Below, piece by piece: positions 1-8,918 of a stretch of 64,000 nt of DNA. Under the pieces are notes generated by a model that worked only from the letters and a program-made list of their open reading frames with translations, was not told where the DNA came from and did no database searches. The stretch's first letter is position 1, and each line of letters opens with the position of its first letter. Origin of the DNA: Nostoc linckia FACHB-104 (GTDB taxonomy: Bacteria > Cyanobacteriota > Cyanobacteriia > Cyanobacteriales > Nostocaceae); NCBI RefSeq assembly GCF_014696615.1, contig NZ_JACJQJ010000008.1, positions 62,001 through 126,000 of the forward strand, in the 5' to 3' direction. The position numbers were made by a program, and so were the translations under genes.

Positions 1-1
1 G

Positions 2-202
2 GCTGCCCAACAGGGAAAAAACTTGGCAGAGGTTCGTGCTAAGGTGGGCAAAAGTACTACACAAGGCTACTCCAGCCAAGACCAGTTAGCTTCTGTGGAT
101 ACTCATGTGCAAATGCTAACGCAAGCAGGGTTTTTAACAGTCGCAGTACCTTGGAAATACTATGGCTTGGCAGTGTTTGGCGGTTGGTTAGGCAAATTTT
201 AG
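2..202 (+). CDS. 3' end of a gene entering from the left; probable SAM-dependent methyltransferase
   Basis: An open frame runs from the window edge to a TAG at 200-202 and gives the last 66 residues of a protein. The end reads AGFLTVAVPWKYYGLAVFGG, an aromatic-rich C-terminus that I associate with class I SAM-dependent methyltransferases (the last strands of the Rossmann fold, after the cofactor site). The catalytic and cofactor-binding parts lie outside the window, so the family is a judgement from the tail alone. The gene ends about 285 bases before the start chosen for the next gene, and no strong terminator hairpin was seen after it. Confidence 0.5.
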   Translation, partial: AAQQGKNLAEVRAKVGKSTTQGYSSQDQLASVDTHVQMLTQAGFLTVAVPWKYYGLAVFGGWLGKF

Positions 203-486
203 CTCTTCAACTTGCTCATACATCGTTTTTAGGTATATGAAATACATAGCTAAAGGTACAACAATGTTGTGCCTTTAGCATAATTGAGGGCAATTTTTAT
301 AGTATAGGCTTTTGCTATAACGTAATAATCAGGATTTCAACGAAAATTAGGCATAAAATCCCTAAAAGAGTCTTTTAACTTTACCTCTGTGGCTTGCAAG
401 ATTCGCAACCTGAATTAGCAATAGTTTCAGGGATTCCGGGAATACTGAAGGAGAGGCAAATCAAGACTTTAAGAAATTTTACTTTT

Positions 487-3168
487 ATGAATTGGTATTG
501 TGCTATCAGTATTGTGGGAATATTGGGTATTTGCAATCTCACATTTGCACGCACCTGTGATGCTCAGATTGCAGCAGATGGTACTTTACCTACAATAGTT
601 AATTCTAGCGATCATCTGAATTTCACGATTAGTGGCGGTAGCCAAGTTGGAGATAATCTATTTCATAGTTTTAACCAATTTTCTGTACCAACTGGTGGTT
701 CTGCCAATTTTAATCATAATTTCTTGATTAAAAATATTATTAGTCGTGTTACTGGTATTGAACCTTCCTTGATTGATGGCAGAATTCGTACTCTTGGCAA
801 GGCCAATCTCTTCTTAATTAATCCTAATGGAATTATCTTTGGCTCTAAATCAAAATTAGATATTGGTGGTTCATTTTTTGCCACAACAGCCAACAGTATA
901 AAATTTGCTGATGGTAAAGAATTTAATACTACTACTGATACAAATCAGCCTTTACTAACTGTCAGTTTACCTATCGGATTACAGTATGGTAAATCATCAC
1001 CTATTGAAGTGAATGGAGCTAATCTTACAGTTCCCAAAAATCAAACACTGGCTTTAATCGGTGGTGATGTGACTATCAATAAAAGTAACTTAATTGCAAA
1101 TAGCGGACATATTGAATTAGGTGGAGTAGCAGGTTCAGGTATAGTTGGGCTTTCATTAATAGGAAGCCAGCCGCAATTTAGTTTTCCTAATGATTTGGCG
1201 AGAGCTAATGTATTAATTAATAATAATGCTTTGGTAACAACTACTGGGAGTGGAGGCGGTAGTATCCAACTAACAGGAAAGCAGTTAACTATTGAAAACT
1301 CGCGTGTATCTACTTCTACGCTAGGCGCAATTGCAGGCGCAAATATAATTTTAAATGCTTCAGATGCTGTTATCGTTACCAGCGATCGCACTGATAAAAG
1401 ATTTATCGATGGATTGTTTGCGGAAAATGATGGTAGTGGCGCTAGCTTAGGAATCACCATCAATACTAATAAACTTCAGGTTGAGGGCGAAGCTAGAATA
1501 TCTACAGTCACTTCATCTAACTCCTTAGGAAAAGGAGGAGATATAACCATTAATGCTACGGATGCAATTGAACTCAGTGGTGTTGACGCAAGGGACGAAA
1601 AGTCTTTCACTACTGGTTTAGTAACAGATATTTATGGTAGTGGATCTGGGGGAAATTTAACTGTTAATACAACAAAACTAACTGTTAAAAACGGAGCGCA
1701 ACTATCCGCAGCTACCTTTAGTGATGCAAAAGGTGGAAACTTAACAGTCAATGCCAAAAATGCTGTAGAACTATTGGGTGTTTCACCTTCTGATATTGTA
1801 GCAAGTGGTTTGTATACAGCAGTTCAAGAAGAAAGTAGCGGACAAGCAGGAGATTTAATAGTTAATACTGGACATCTTATTATCAGCGATGGAGCACAAA
1901 TTTTTTCTGGTACCCTGAGCATAGGGAATGGTGGAAACATAATTATTAATGCAAGTGATTATGTCAACTTAACAGGGGTTGCACCTATTACTAAATATTT
2001 CGGTGGTGTGTTTAGTGCTGGAGGTTTTGATACTCAAGGTAATCCTGCTGAAGGAAATGCAGGAAATTTAACAATTAATACTAACGATTTAATAGTTCAA
2101 AATGGAGCCAAAATTAGTGTTGGAACGCAGGGTTTGGGTAAGGTCGGCACAATGACTCTTAACGCCACCAACTTGATTCAGTTATTGGGTAAAAGCTCTT
2201 CTGAGAATGAGCAATTAGATCCTTCAACCGATTTAGGGCTCCAATTTAGCAGTCTATTTGCCAATGTCCTAAATAGTAATAATAGGAACGATGCTGGCAA
2301 CATAGATATTAATACAGATAAATTCTTAGTTCAAGCAGGAGCTAGGGTAAGCGTTGATAATGAAGGATTGGGAAAAGGTGGCAACATTAATATTCAAGCT
2401 AACTCAATCTTGCTCGATAATTTCGGTAATTTTCAACAGAATGCAGGCGGAATTCAAGCTACAACTAAATCGGGCGAAGGTGGCAATATCAATTTACAAA
2501 TAAAAGATATTTTGTTAATGCGTAATGGCAGTAAAATTACTACTGATGCTACAGCTGGTAATGGAAATGGTGGCAACATAACTATTAGTGCCAATTTATT
2601 AGCATCTGCTGAAAATAGTGACATTACAGCTAATGCCATTCAAGGTCAAGGCGGAAATGTTCAAATTACAACTCAAGGTATCTTTGGGATTGAATTTCGT
2701 CCGCAACTAACTCCTCAAAGCGATATTACAGCTAGTTCTCAGTTTGGCCTAAATGGTGCTGTAGAAATTAAAACTCTGGCAGTTGATCCTGGCAAAGGAA
2801 TTGTGGTATTACCAGTACAGCCAAATGATGCTTCATCATTAATCACTCAAGGTTGTGGACAAAATAAATCTAGTGACTCTAGTCGCTTTATTGTGACTGG
2901 ACGGGGTGGCTTACCGCAAAATCCAGAGGTAGCTTTGGGGAGCGATACAGTTTTAGAAGATATTCAAACAGTTCCTATTGTGGCAAAGCGCGATCGCTCT
3001 TTAGTGACTGTCACTCCTATAAATTTACCATTGCAGACTGCCGATGAGATTGTAGAAGCTCAAGGACTGATAATTACTCCCCAAGGAGAAATATTATTAA
3101 CAGCACAAGCACCAGCTACAACTCCTCATAGTTCTGGACTCAATGCAACTAGCTGTTCTAGTAATTAG
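487..3168 (+). CDS. TpsA1: two-partner-secretion exoprotein with FHA-type N-terminal domain (divergent, solitary copy)
   Basis: The frame is open from a TTG at 394, but I choose the ATG at 487 because it begins a clean signal peptide (MNWYCAISIVGILG, ending near CDAQ) and leaves the TGGGAA-like box of this family (CGGGAA, GGGAA at 438-442) outside the gene, 44 nt upstream. The product is about 893 residues: signal peptide, TPS secretion domain with the NPNGI motif (roughly residues 30-170), then Gly/Asn-rich beta-helix repeats of the GGN-I-hydrophobic type to about residue 780. The C-terminus is homologous to, but clearly diverged from, that of the array copies: it has GCGQNKS, a FIVTGRGGLPQNP block and a last cysteine three residues from the end, but lacks the SDRTWSD-RDISAF block. 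Expected role: secreted or surface-anchored adhesin exported by a TpsB pore, the only visible one being at 11223-12989. It is separated from the array by the YcaO locus and ssrA. Confidence 0.85.
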   Translation: MNWYCAISIVGILGICNLTFARTCDAQIAADGTLPTIVNSSDHLNFTISGGSQVGDNLFHSFNQFSVPTGGSANFNHNFLIKNIISRVTGIEPSLIDGRIRTLGKANLFLINPNGIIFGSKSKLDIGGSFFATTANSIKFADGKEFNTTTDTNQPLLTVSLPIGLQYGKSSPIEVNGANLTVPKNQTLALIGGDVTINKSNLIANSGHIELGGVAGSGIVGLSLIGSQPQFSFPNDLARANVLINNNALVTTTGSGGGSIQLTGKQLTIENSRVSTSTLGAIAGANIILNASDAVIVTSDRTDKRFIDGLFAENDGSGASLGITINTNKLQVEGEARISTVTSSNSLGKGGDITINATDAIELSGVDARDEKSFTTGLVTDIYGSGSGGNLTVNTTKLTVKNGAQLSAATFSDAKGGNLTVNAKNAVELLGVSPSDIVASGLYTAVQEESSGQAGDLIVNTGHLIISDGAQIFSGTLSIGNGGNIIINASDYVNLTGVAPITKYFGGVFSAGGFDTQGNPAEGNAGNLTINTNDLIVQNGAKISVGTQGLGKVGTMTLNATNLIQLLGKSSSENEQLDPSTDLGLQFSSLFANVLNSNNRNDAGNIDINTDKFLVQAGARVSVDNEGLGKGGNINIQANSILLDNFGNFQQNAGGIQATTKSGEGGNINLQIKDILLMRNGSKITTDATAGNGNGGNITISANLLASAENSDITANAIQGQGGNVQITTQGIFGIEFRPQLTPQSDITASSQFGLNGAVEIKTLAVDPGKGIVVLPVQPNDASSLITQGCGQNKSSDSSRFIVTGRGGLPQNPEVALGSDTVLEDIQTVPIVAKRDRSLVTVTPINLPLQTADEIVEAQGLIITPQGEILLTAQAPATTPHSSGLNATSCSSN

Positions 3169-3788
3169 ATAGAAATCAAAATAATTGCTGTTGCAAATTT
3201 ATCTCAGATTACCATTTCTGATCCAGAGAGATACAGATTATTGATGTGTTGCAAAGATTTTCTGAATTAATAAAAGCAGAAATTTGTAGAGATTGCATAA
3301 ATTTATCAATCTCATAAATCAGTATTTTTACGGTTTCATTATTTCCATATAACTAGATTAATTGAGGTTTTTCTAGATAATGCGGATATTTTTAAATTCC
3401 CATCTAGTTAAAATTTTCTAAATATACCTTATAATGTCTATTCTTGGTCAACTTTTCTTTGATTAACCAAATAGAATAAGTAATTCTTTTTAAAGAATAT
3501 ATTAAGTAGCCAAACTCTAATTTGCGTACTATTACTATATATTTTTTAAAGGTATTTTTTTAGTATGTAATTTACATTGAGGCAACTTTAGCCAACAATA
3601 TCATTAAAGGTAAAATTCATTAATTGTCAGAGGATGTAGACCGAACAAGCAACCATTTTATTTAGTAAATAGGTTGTTTAAGAGCTACATATTTGACTAC
3701 TAGTGAATACCTTTTGTGATTTATCTCTCAAGGGTAAATCTGGTTAGCTATTGCTACAAATTTAATTTACACACTGGTAATTAATTAT
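3169..3788. other. AT-rich intergenic region without a recognised gene
   Basis: About 620 bases, strongly AT-rich, between tpsA1 and the first S74-domain protein. I see no convincing coding frame, RNA gene or strong terminator. It should carry the promoter of the following locus, but no box stands out enough to call. Confidence 0.5.
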
Positions 3789-4328
3789 ATGGATGGTAAC
3801 CCTCAGAATTTGAGCGAGGCAGAGAGCTTGATTGAGGATTTAAACGATGAACAATTAGCGGCTTGTTTTGGTGGCTGTGATATTCAGGTTACTACTGGTG
3901 ACAATGATGTCGCACAAGTGCCCTTATATGAACTGCCCCTATTAGGAGAAACCAAGATCAAAATTACTTTTTTAGGAATCTATTACGATCCTAATGGCTC
4001 ACAACGCTATAGAAGCGATCGCAATGTGAAAGAAGCTGTAGGTGAGGCTGATGTCCACAGTATTCTTCAGGGTATTGCCAGTTTACCAATTACCTCCTGG
4101 CAATACAAAGACCAAGGTGAAACAATCCGCCATATTGGCCCGATGGCTCAGGACTTTGCAGCCACCTTCAAGGTTGGGGAGAGCGATCGCACTATCAATG
4201 TTGTAGATGCTAATGGCGTAGCTTTGGCAGCTATTCAAGCACTTTATCAAGTAATTCAAAAGCAAGATTCTCAAATTAATGAACTGCAAACACAGTTACT
4301 TGAGTTAAAGCAACAAATTATTCAGTAG
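3789..4328 (+). CDS. Precursor-like protein: double-glycine leader, short core and C-terminal S74-type chaperone/autoprotease domain (copy 1)
   Basis: The 179-residue product has three parts. Residues 1-29 form an acidic leader of the double-glycine bacteriocin type (EDLNDEQLAACFGG). Residues 30-76 begin with Cys and end in YDPNGSQRYRS. From residue 76 on lies a domain matching the Peptidase_S74 intramolecular chaperone of phage tail proteins: SDRNVKEAV, a tryptophan/tyrosine strand (SWQYKDQG), HIGPMAQDF, and a terminal heptad coiled coil (residues ~147-179). In phage endosialidases this domain trimerises, then cuts itself off at the Ser of the SD motif using a Ser-Lys dyad; here Ser76 and Lys81 keep the same spacing. 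Inference: cleavage at GG and at Ser76 would release a ~47-residue peptide. The YcaO protein downstream and the paralogue at 4503 support a RiPP-precursor role. It could instead be a secreted S74 protein unrelated to RiPPs. Confidence 0.7.
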   Translation: MDGNPQNLSEAESLIEDLNDEQLAACFGGCDIQVTTGDNDVAQVPLYELPLLGETKIKITFLGIYYDPNGSQRYRSDRNVKEAVGEADVHSILQGIASLPITSWQYKDQGETIRHIGPMAQDFAATFKVGESDRTINVVDANGVALAAIQALYQVIQKQDSQINELQTQLLELKQQIIQ

Positions 4329-4502
4329 TTCCATTGATTTTTTCGGATTTCTCAGTAATATACCAGCATTTTTTTGATTTCAATAAATACTTTAAAAAAA
4401 CAGAATTATAGCTTTGTTTGACATCTGGATAAATAAATTAGTAAAAAATAGAGAATATTGAATTTATTTAACAAACAGTTAATTTATGGGAGCTAAGAAA
4501 TT

Positions 4503-5024
4503 ATGGATAGCAAAAATCAAGAATCGCTGATTCAGGAGAGTTTGATTGCAGAATTAACTGATACTGATTTAGCTAATTGTGTTGGTGGTTGCGGCTACAT
4601 TAATCCAGGCGATCGCAAAATTATTGCTAACGATGGTGTCATGAACGCTCCCGGACTCGAACACAATCCAAATATGGAGTATGATCCCAATGGTTCTCTC
4701 CGCTACAGAAGCGATCGCCATCTCAAAGAATCTATAGCTGAGGTCGATATCTACGCCATTCTTAAAGGTATCGCTAATTTACCGATTAGTACCTGGCAAT
4801 ACAAAGACCAAGGTGAAACAATTCGCCGTATTGGCCCGATGGCTCAAGACTTTGCAGCTACTTTCAACCTAGGAGAGAGCGATCGCACTATCAACGTTGT
4901 AGATGCTCATGGTGTAGCTTTTGCCGCGATTCAAGCACTTTACCATGTAGTGCAACAGCAAGAGTCTCAAATCAATGAATTGCAAACACAATTACTTGAG
5001 TTAAAGCAACAACAGCAATTTTAA
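4503..5024 (+). CDS. Precursor-like protein: double-glycine leader, short core and C-terminal S74-type domain (copy 2)
   Basis: This 173-residue paralogue of the 3789-4328 product lies 174 bases after it and has a better ribosome binding site (GGGAG about 12 nt before ATG). The leader is again exactly 29 residues to the double glycine (AELTDTDLANCVGG) and the core again starts with Cys30. The core (residues 30-70, CGYINPGDRKI...) differs almost completely from that of copy 1 apart from the last stretch YDPNGSLRYRS, whereas the S74 domain (SDRHLKES, Ser70, Lys75, GPMAQDFAATF) and coiled coil are nearly identical. A constant leader, variable core and constant tail is the usual signature of modified-peptide precursors. 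The core has few Ser/Thr/Cys, so which residues the cyclodehydratase would act on is unclear. Confidence 0.7.
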   Translation: MDSKNQESLIQESLIAELTDTDLANCVGGCGYINPGDRKIIANDGVMNAPGLEHNPNMEYDPNGSLRYRSDRHLKESIAEVDIYAILKGIANLPISTWQYKDQGETIRRIGPMAQDFAATFNLGESDRTINVVDAHGVAFAAIQALYHVVQQQESQINELQTQLLELKQQQQF

Positions 5025-5110
5025 ATTGTTTGTGAACATCTTTATGATGTTTTTTCTCGGCTACTCTGCAGATAGGCCTTCTTTGCTCAAATTTGAGATA
5101 GGGAAGATAT

Positions 5111-5236
5111 CAATACTGCTCGGTTAAGGATTTTCAACTCGGAATTTAGTTTGGGGAAATGGTCAAAGGGTAAGGATTATAGGTTTTTTCTTGCCCCTTT
5201 TCCCCTTCCCCTTTTGCCTTTAACCGACAAGTATTG
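5111..5236. mobile_element. MITE-like element of 126 bp with terminal inverted repeats and 10-bp target duplication
   Basis: The left end CAATACTGCTCGGTTAA (5111-5127) and right end TTAACCGACAAGTATTG (5220-5236) are inverted repeats (CAATACT and CGGTTAA match exactly, with a 3-base mismatch block between). Directly outside both ends stands the same 10-mer GGGAAGATAT (5101-5110 and 5237-5246), as expected of a target-site duplication. The interior is pyrimidine-rich on its right side (CCCCTTTTCCCC) and has no coding frame. A related left end lies at 9658-9710. It sits between the second precursor and the mini-ORF before the YcaO gene, so it may separate transcription of the two. Confidence 0.7.
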
Positions 5237-5505
5237 GGGAAGATATAACTCCTAGGGTAGCCATTCCGTATCTTTACTGTTCTGAATCATCATTGCTGCT
5301 GAATGACATATCTGAAATTGCTGAAATAATTACATAAGTGATTTTATTTATTCAGTAATATCCTAGTCAATATTTAAGTTTAAATAAAGTCCAAAAAAAT
5401 CATTTTGGACAAACACTACAAATATTTTTAAAATTTGTGCTAATTATTAGAGATTAGCAAAGCATATTTTTAGATAATAATCAAATTACTGCTTTTTTAA
5501 ATATT

Positions 5506-5583
5506 ATGTCTATGAACAATCAAGAAACAGTCACCAGAGCAAGTTTAATTAAAAAATTATTTAACTACCATAATTATGCTTAG
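5506..5583 (+). CDS. Mini-ORF resembling a truncated RiPP leader, overlapping the cyclodehydratase start
   Basis: A 25-codon frame starts at ATG 5506 (or ATG 5512) and ends at TAG 5581, overlapping the ATG of the next gene (5576) by eight bases in another frame. From its second Met it reads MNNQETVTRASLIKKL and then ends with FNYHNYA. This aligns with the leaders of the two precursor-like proteins (KNQESLIQESLIAEL), sharing N-Q-E, S-L-I and the final Leu. It lacks the double glycine, the core and the S74 domain. It may be a remnant of a third precursor or a leader peptide that couples translation of the cyclodehydratase. The similarity is short and could be chance. Confidence 0.45.
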   Translation: MSMNNQETVTRASLIKKLFNYHNYA

Positions 5584-7816
5584 TCAGCCGAAGTTTAAAG
5601 CACACTTCCATGTGGAAATATCTCCTCCTAAAACTGTATTCCTATTAAGTGAGAAAGGGCATTTCGTGTTAAATGGGCGTTTATATTGCCTACTAGCATC
5701 ACTACTCAACGGGCTTTACTCTGTGGCTGAAATAACTCAACAGCTGCAAGGACAAGCCACCGCTAATGAGATTATCTATGCACTACAACAGCTAGAACGT
5801 AAAGGATATATTACTAACGCAAATAATCTACCACTGAGAGAATCGGCTTTTTGGGAACTGCTGAATCAAGATACTCGCGTTGTCAGCCAACGCTTCCAAG
5901 AATCGAAAGTTAGCATTACCACATTTGGTAGTGTCACCTCTGAACCATTGCATAACATCTTGGAATCCCTCAACATTCCCATTGGCGATTTTGGTAAGTT
6001 TGCTGTTGTTGTCACAGATGATTATCTCCAGCCTGGTTTAGCAAGTTTTAACCGAGAAGCTTTACATGACAAGCGTTCTTGGTTGCTAGTCAAGCCAGTC
6101 GGTGCTGTAATTTGGATTGGCCCCATCTTTAAACCTGGACATACTGGATGTTGGGAATGTTTAGCACAACGTCTGCGGATGAATCGTGAGGTTGAGTCTT
6201 TTTTACAAGCGCAACAACAAACTCTCAACTCGTTTCCAATTTCCCGTGCGGCTTTACCTTCAACTGTCAACACTGGGTTAAATCTCGCAGCTACAGAAAT
6301 TGCTAAATGGTTAAGTAACTCAGAACAGCATCCTTTAGAAGGAACTTTGTTAAGTTTTGATTTGCTTAATCTCAACTTGCAACGCCATACTTTGGTTCGC
6401 CGTCCGCAATGTCATTGCTGTGGTGAGCCGACTGATTTAAGTCAACGCCAACTTCAACCATTGGTGTTAAATAGCCTACCCAAGCAGTTGAGTCATGATG
6501 ACGGGTATCGCAATTATTTGGCTGAAAAGGCTTTGCAAAAATACGAACATCACATCAGTCCCATTACGGGAATTATCAGCAGTTTATTTCAACCTTTTCC
6601 CCAGAATGATTTGATTCATGCTTATGTTGTAGAGCATAGTTTTCCTAAAGAAGGTAGACAGTTAGAAGATTTACGCCAGACAGCGCGCCTGAAAAGCTTT
6701 GGTAAAGGAAAAACGGCCGCCCAAGCGAAAATGAGTGCCGTTGGGGAAGCAATTGAGCGCTACTGTGGAACCTATACGGGAGAAGAACCAAGGATAAAAG
6801 CTGCTTACAGCAATCTTGGCGCACAAGCTATTCATCCTTACGACTGTATGCACTACAGCACAAATCAATATTGCGATCGCCAAACTTGGAATCAGCAACA
6901 TGAGATTATTCAATGGGTACCTGTTCCCTTTGATGAAAATCAAGAGATTGAATGGACTCCCATTTGGTCACTCAGCAATCAGCAATTCAAATATCTGCCC
7001 ACAGCATATTGTTATTATGGCTATCCCTTAGCTGAAGATGCTTGCTTTTGTTATGCAGATACCAATGGAACTGCTGCGGGAACTTGTAAAGAAGAAGCTA
7101 TTCTCCAAGGATTTATGGAGTTGGTAGAGCGAGATGCAGTAGCAATTTGGTGGTACAACCGTCTCCCAAGACCAGCTGTTGATTTAAATAGTTTTGATGA
7201 GCCTTATCTAAATAAATTAAAAAACTATTATCAATTGATTGGACGCGATTTTTGGGTATTAGACCTAACTAGTGATTTAAATATTCCCACCTTTGCTGCT
7301 ATTTCTCGACGGATTAATCACCAGCCAGAAGATATTCTTTTTGGCTTTGGTACCCACTTTCATCCCCAAGTAGCCCTATTACGTGCTGTCACGGAAATGA
7401 ATCAAATGATATTTCTTTCTAATGGGGCTAATCCAAATTCTTCTGCCAAATTTACTCGTCAGGATATGCAAAATTGGTGCCAAACAGCAACATTAAACAA
7501 CCAAGTTTATCTTGCTCCCGATGCCAATGTAATTCCTAAAGTTTACGGAGACTATCCTGTTTACCACAGTCGGGACTTGCGAGCAGATGTGTTGGCTTGT
7601 GTTGATTTAGCAGCTAAACATGGATTAGAAATATTAGTTCTCGAGCAAACAAGTCCAGATATTGGGATGCCTGTTGTGAAGGTTGTAGTTCCTGGGTTAC
7701 GCCATTTTTGGGCACAGTTTGCGCCAGGTAGGCTTTACGATGTACCCGTGCAACTAGGATGGTTAAAAGCAAAATTAACAGAAGACCAACTAAATCCAAT
7801 TCCTATGTTTCTTTAG
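5576..7816 (+). CDS. TOMM-type cyclodehydratase: leader-binding/E1-like domain fused to YcaO
   Basis: The 746-residue product has the fused C-D architecture of azoline-forming RiPP enzymes, which turn Cys/Ser/Thr of a precursor into thiazolines or oxazolines using ATP. Residues ~1-90 look like a peptide-binding winged-helix region (QLERKGYI). Residues ~100-330 are the E1-like part, with the zinc cysteines C192-W-E-C195 and C279-H-C-C282. Residues ~335-746 are YcaO: SFGKGKTAAQAK and GEAIERYCGTY near 375-400, EEAILQGFMELVERD near 505-520 (the conserved E/Q/E/D metal-ATP residues), and the C-terminus NPIPMFL, resembling the proline-rich tail of cyclodehydratases though not a full PxPxP. The start overlaps the mini-ORF 5506-5583. 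No dehydrogenase, C39 transporter or other maturation gene is visible nearby. Substrates are inferred from proximity to be the products at 3789-5024. Confidence 0.88.
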   Translation: MLSQPKFKAHFHVEISPPKTVFLLSEKGHFVLNGRLYCLLASLLNGLYSVAEITQQLQGQATANEIIYALQQLERKGYITNANNLPLRESAFWELLNQDTRVVSQRFQESKVSITTFGSVTSEPLHNILESLNIPIGDFGKFAVVVTDDYLQPGLASFNREALHDKRSWLLVKPVGAVIWIGPIFKPGHTGCWECLAQRLRMNREVESFLQAQQQTLNSFPISRAALPSTVNTGLNLAATEIAKWLSNSEQHPLEGTLLSFDLLNLNLQRHTLVRRPQCHCCGEPTDLSQRQLQPLVLNSLPKQLSHDDGYRNYLAEKALQKYEHHISPITGIISSLFQPFPQNDLIHAYVVEHSFPKEGRQLEDLRQTARLKSFGKGKTAAQAKMSAVGEAIERYCGTYTGEEPRIKAAYSNLGAQAIHPYDCMHYSTNQYCDRQTWNQQHEIIQWVPVPFDENQEIEWTPIWSLSNQQFKYLPTAYCYYGYPLAEDACFCYADTNGTAAGTCKEEAILQGFMELVERDAVAIWWYNRLPRPAVDLNSFDEPYLNKLKNYYQLIGRDFWVLDLTSDLNIPTFAAISRRINHQPEDILFGFGTHFHPQVALLRAVTEMNQMIFLSNGANPNSSAKFTRQDMQNWCQTATLNNQVYLAPDANVIPKVYGDYPVYHSRDLRADVLACVDLAAKHGLEILVLEQTSPDIGMPVVKVVVPGLRHFWAQFAPGRLYDVPVQLGWLKAKLTEDQLNPIPMFL

Positions 7817-7879
7817 ACCTGTGTTGCTGCTAGGAATTCAAACATTATCCGGAATTGCTTTTTAGCATATATTTAACCT

Positions 7880-8830
7880 ATGGAATCCATCGATACTAGT
7901 TGTAAAGCTGGTATAATTCAAGATAATCAAAAGCCTAAAAAACATCATAAATCTGACAGATTCTCAGATAATTATTTTAAATTTATCGATTATTTTCCTG
8001 ATTTAATACTCATCACCACACGCAGTCAAGGTTATTGTGTAGAGATTAATCAGTCATTTCTCAATGTAACGGGCTACAGTCGCGAGAATGTTGTTGGACA
8101 CCCGATTACAGTATTAGACATGGGATTGAATACAGCAACATACTCAAAAATCTACAAAAAATTAATAAATCAACAAACTGTTGAAAATTTAGAAATTGAA
8201 TTTTGTTTAAAAAATGGTGACAAGCGCATAGGTTTACTATCAGTCAAACTTTTAGAATGGCAAGGAAAAACTTATTTGCTAAATATCATTCGTGATATTA
8301 CAGAGCGTAAAGCAATTGAAGAGAATTTACGCCGAATTGCGATGCATGATCCGCTAACAGGATTACCAAATCGAGCTTACTTTATGCAGCAATTAGATTA
8401 TGTAATTGCATGTAAGCAATATTATGATAACTATTTTTATTCTATATTATTTCTAGATTTGGACGATTTTAAGGCAATTAATGATAACTTTGGTCATGAT
8501 ACTGGAGATAAATTTTTAATTGAAATTAGCAAAAAGCTAAAAGCTAAACTGCGATGGGGGGATTTTATTGCTCGTCTTGGTGGAGATGAATTTGTAATTT
8601 TGTTGGAAGATATTAAAGATTTTCGTGGTGCATCTCGGATTGCTAATCAAGTAATTGCGGCTCTTAAACAACCTGTTTTAGTTAATGGTCATCTTCTTTC
8701 ATGTTCAGTCAGTATTGGCATATCAACCATCTCAGCAGATGATAAATTACCTGAACAATTATTACGCAAGGCAGATGCGGCCATGTATCAGGCAAAAGCA
8801 TTTGGCAAGAGTCGTTACCATATTAGTTAA
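7880..8830 (+). CDS. PAS-GGDEF diguanylate cyclase
   Basis: The 316-residue protein has no membrane segment. A PAS sensor domain with its PAC extension occupies roughly residues 30-150 (YFPDLILITTRSQGYCVEIN, then LNIIRDITERKAIEENLRRI). The GGDEF domain follows, opening with the usual HDPLTGLPNR and carrying an intact active site GGDEF at 234-238. Five residues before it stands RWGD, the RxxD inhibitory site, so product inhibition by c-di-GMP is expected. Predicted activity: 2 GTP to c-di-GMP, cytoplasmic. It begins 63 bases after the YcaO gene on the same strand, so they could share a transcript, but a functional link is not shown. What the PAS domain binds is unknown. Confidence 0.9.
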   Translation: MESIDTSCKAGIIQDNQKPKKHHKSDRFSDNYFKFIDYFPDLILITTRSQGYCVEINQSFLNVTGYSRENVVGHPITVLDMGLNTATYSKIYKKLINQQTVENLEIEFCLKNGDKRIGLLSVKLLEWQGKTYLLNIIRDITERKAIEENLRRIAMHDPLTGLPNRAYFMQQLDYVIACKQYYDNYFYSILFLDLDDFKAINDNFGHDTGDKFLIEISKKLKAKLRWGDFIARLGGDEFVILLEDIKDFRGASRIANQVIAALKQPVLVNGHLLSCSVSIGISTISADDKLPEQLLRKADAAMYQAKAFGKSRYHIS

Positions 8831-8880
8831 TGGAAATAGGGAATAGAGAATAGGGTATGGGAAATGAAGATATGAATCAA

Positions 8881-8910
8881 TTCAAAATTCAAAGTTCAAA
8901 ATTCAAAATT
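8881..8910. repeat. Short tandem repeat of the TTCAAAA type
   Basis: Four tandem units of a heptamer (TTCAAAA / TTCAAAG) directly before the hairpin cluster. Similar units recur at 9841-9863. Heptamer repeats of this kind are common in heterocystous cyanobacteria. Confidence 0.6.
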
Positions 8911-8918
8911 AAAGACAG

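Noticed and set aside
487-3168. TpsA1 as part of the YcaO locus
   Set aside because: It shares box and domain plan with the array and is 620 bases from the first precursor, so it fits the adhesin set better.
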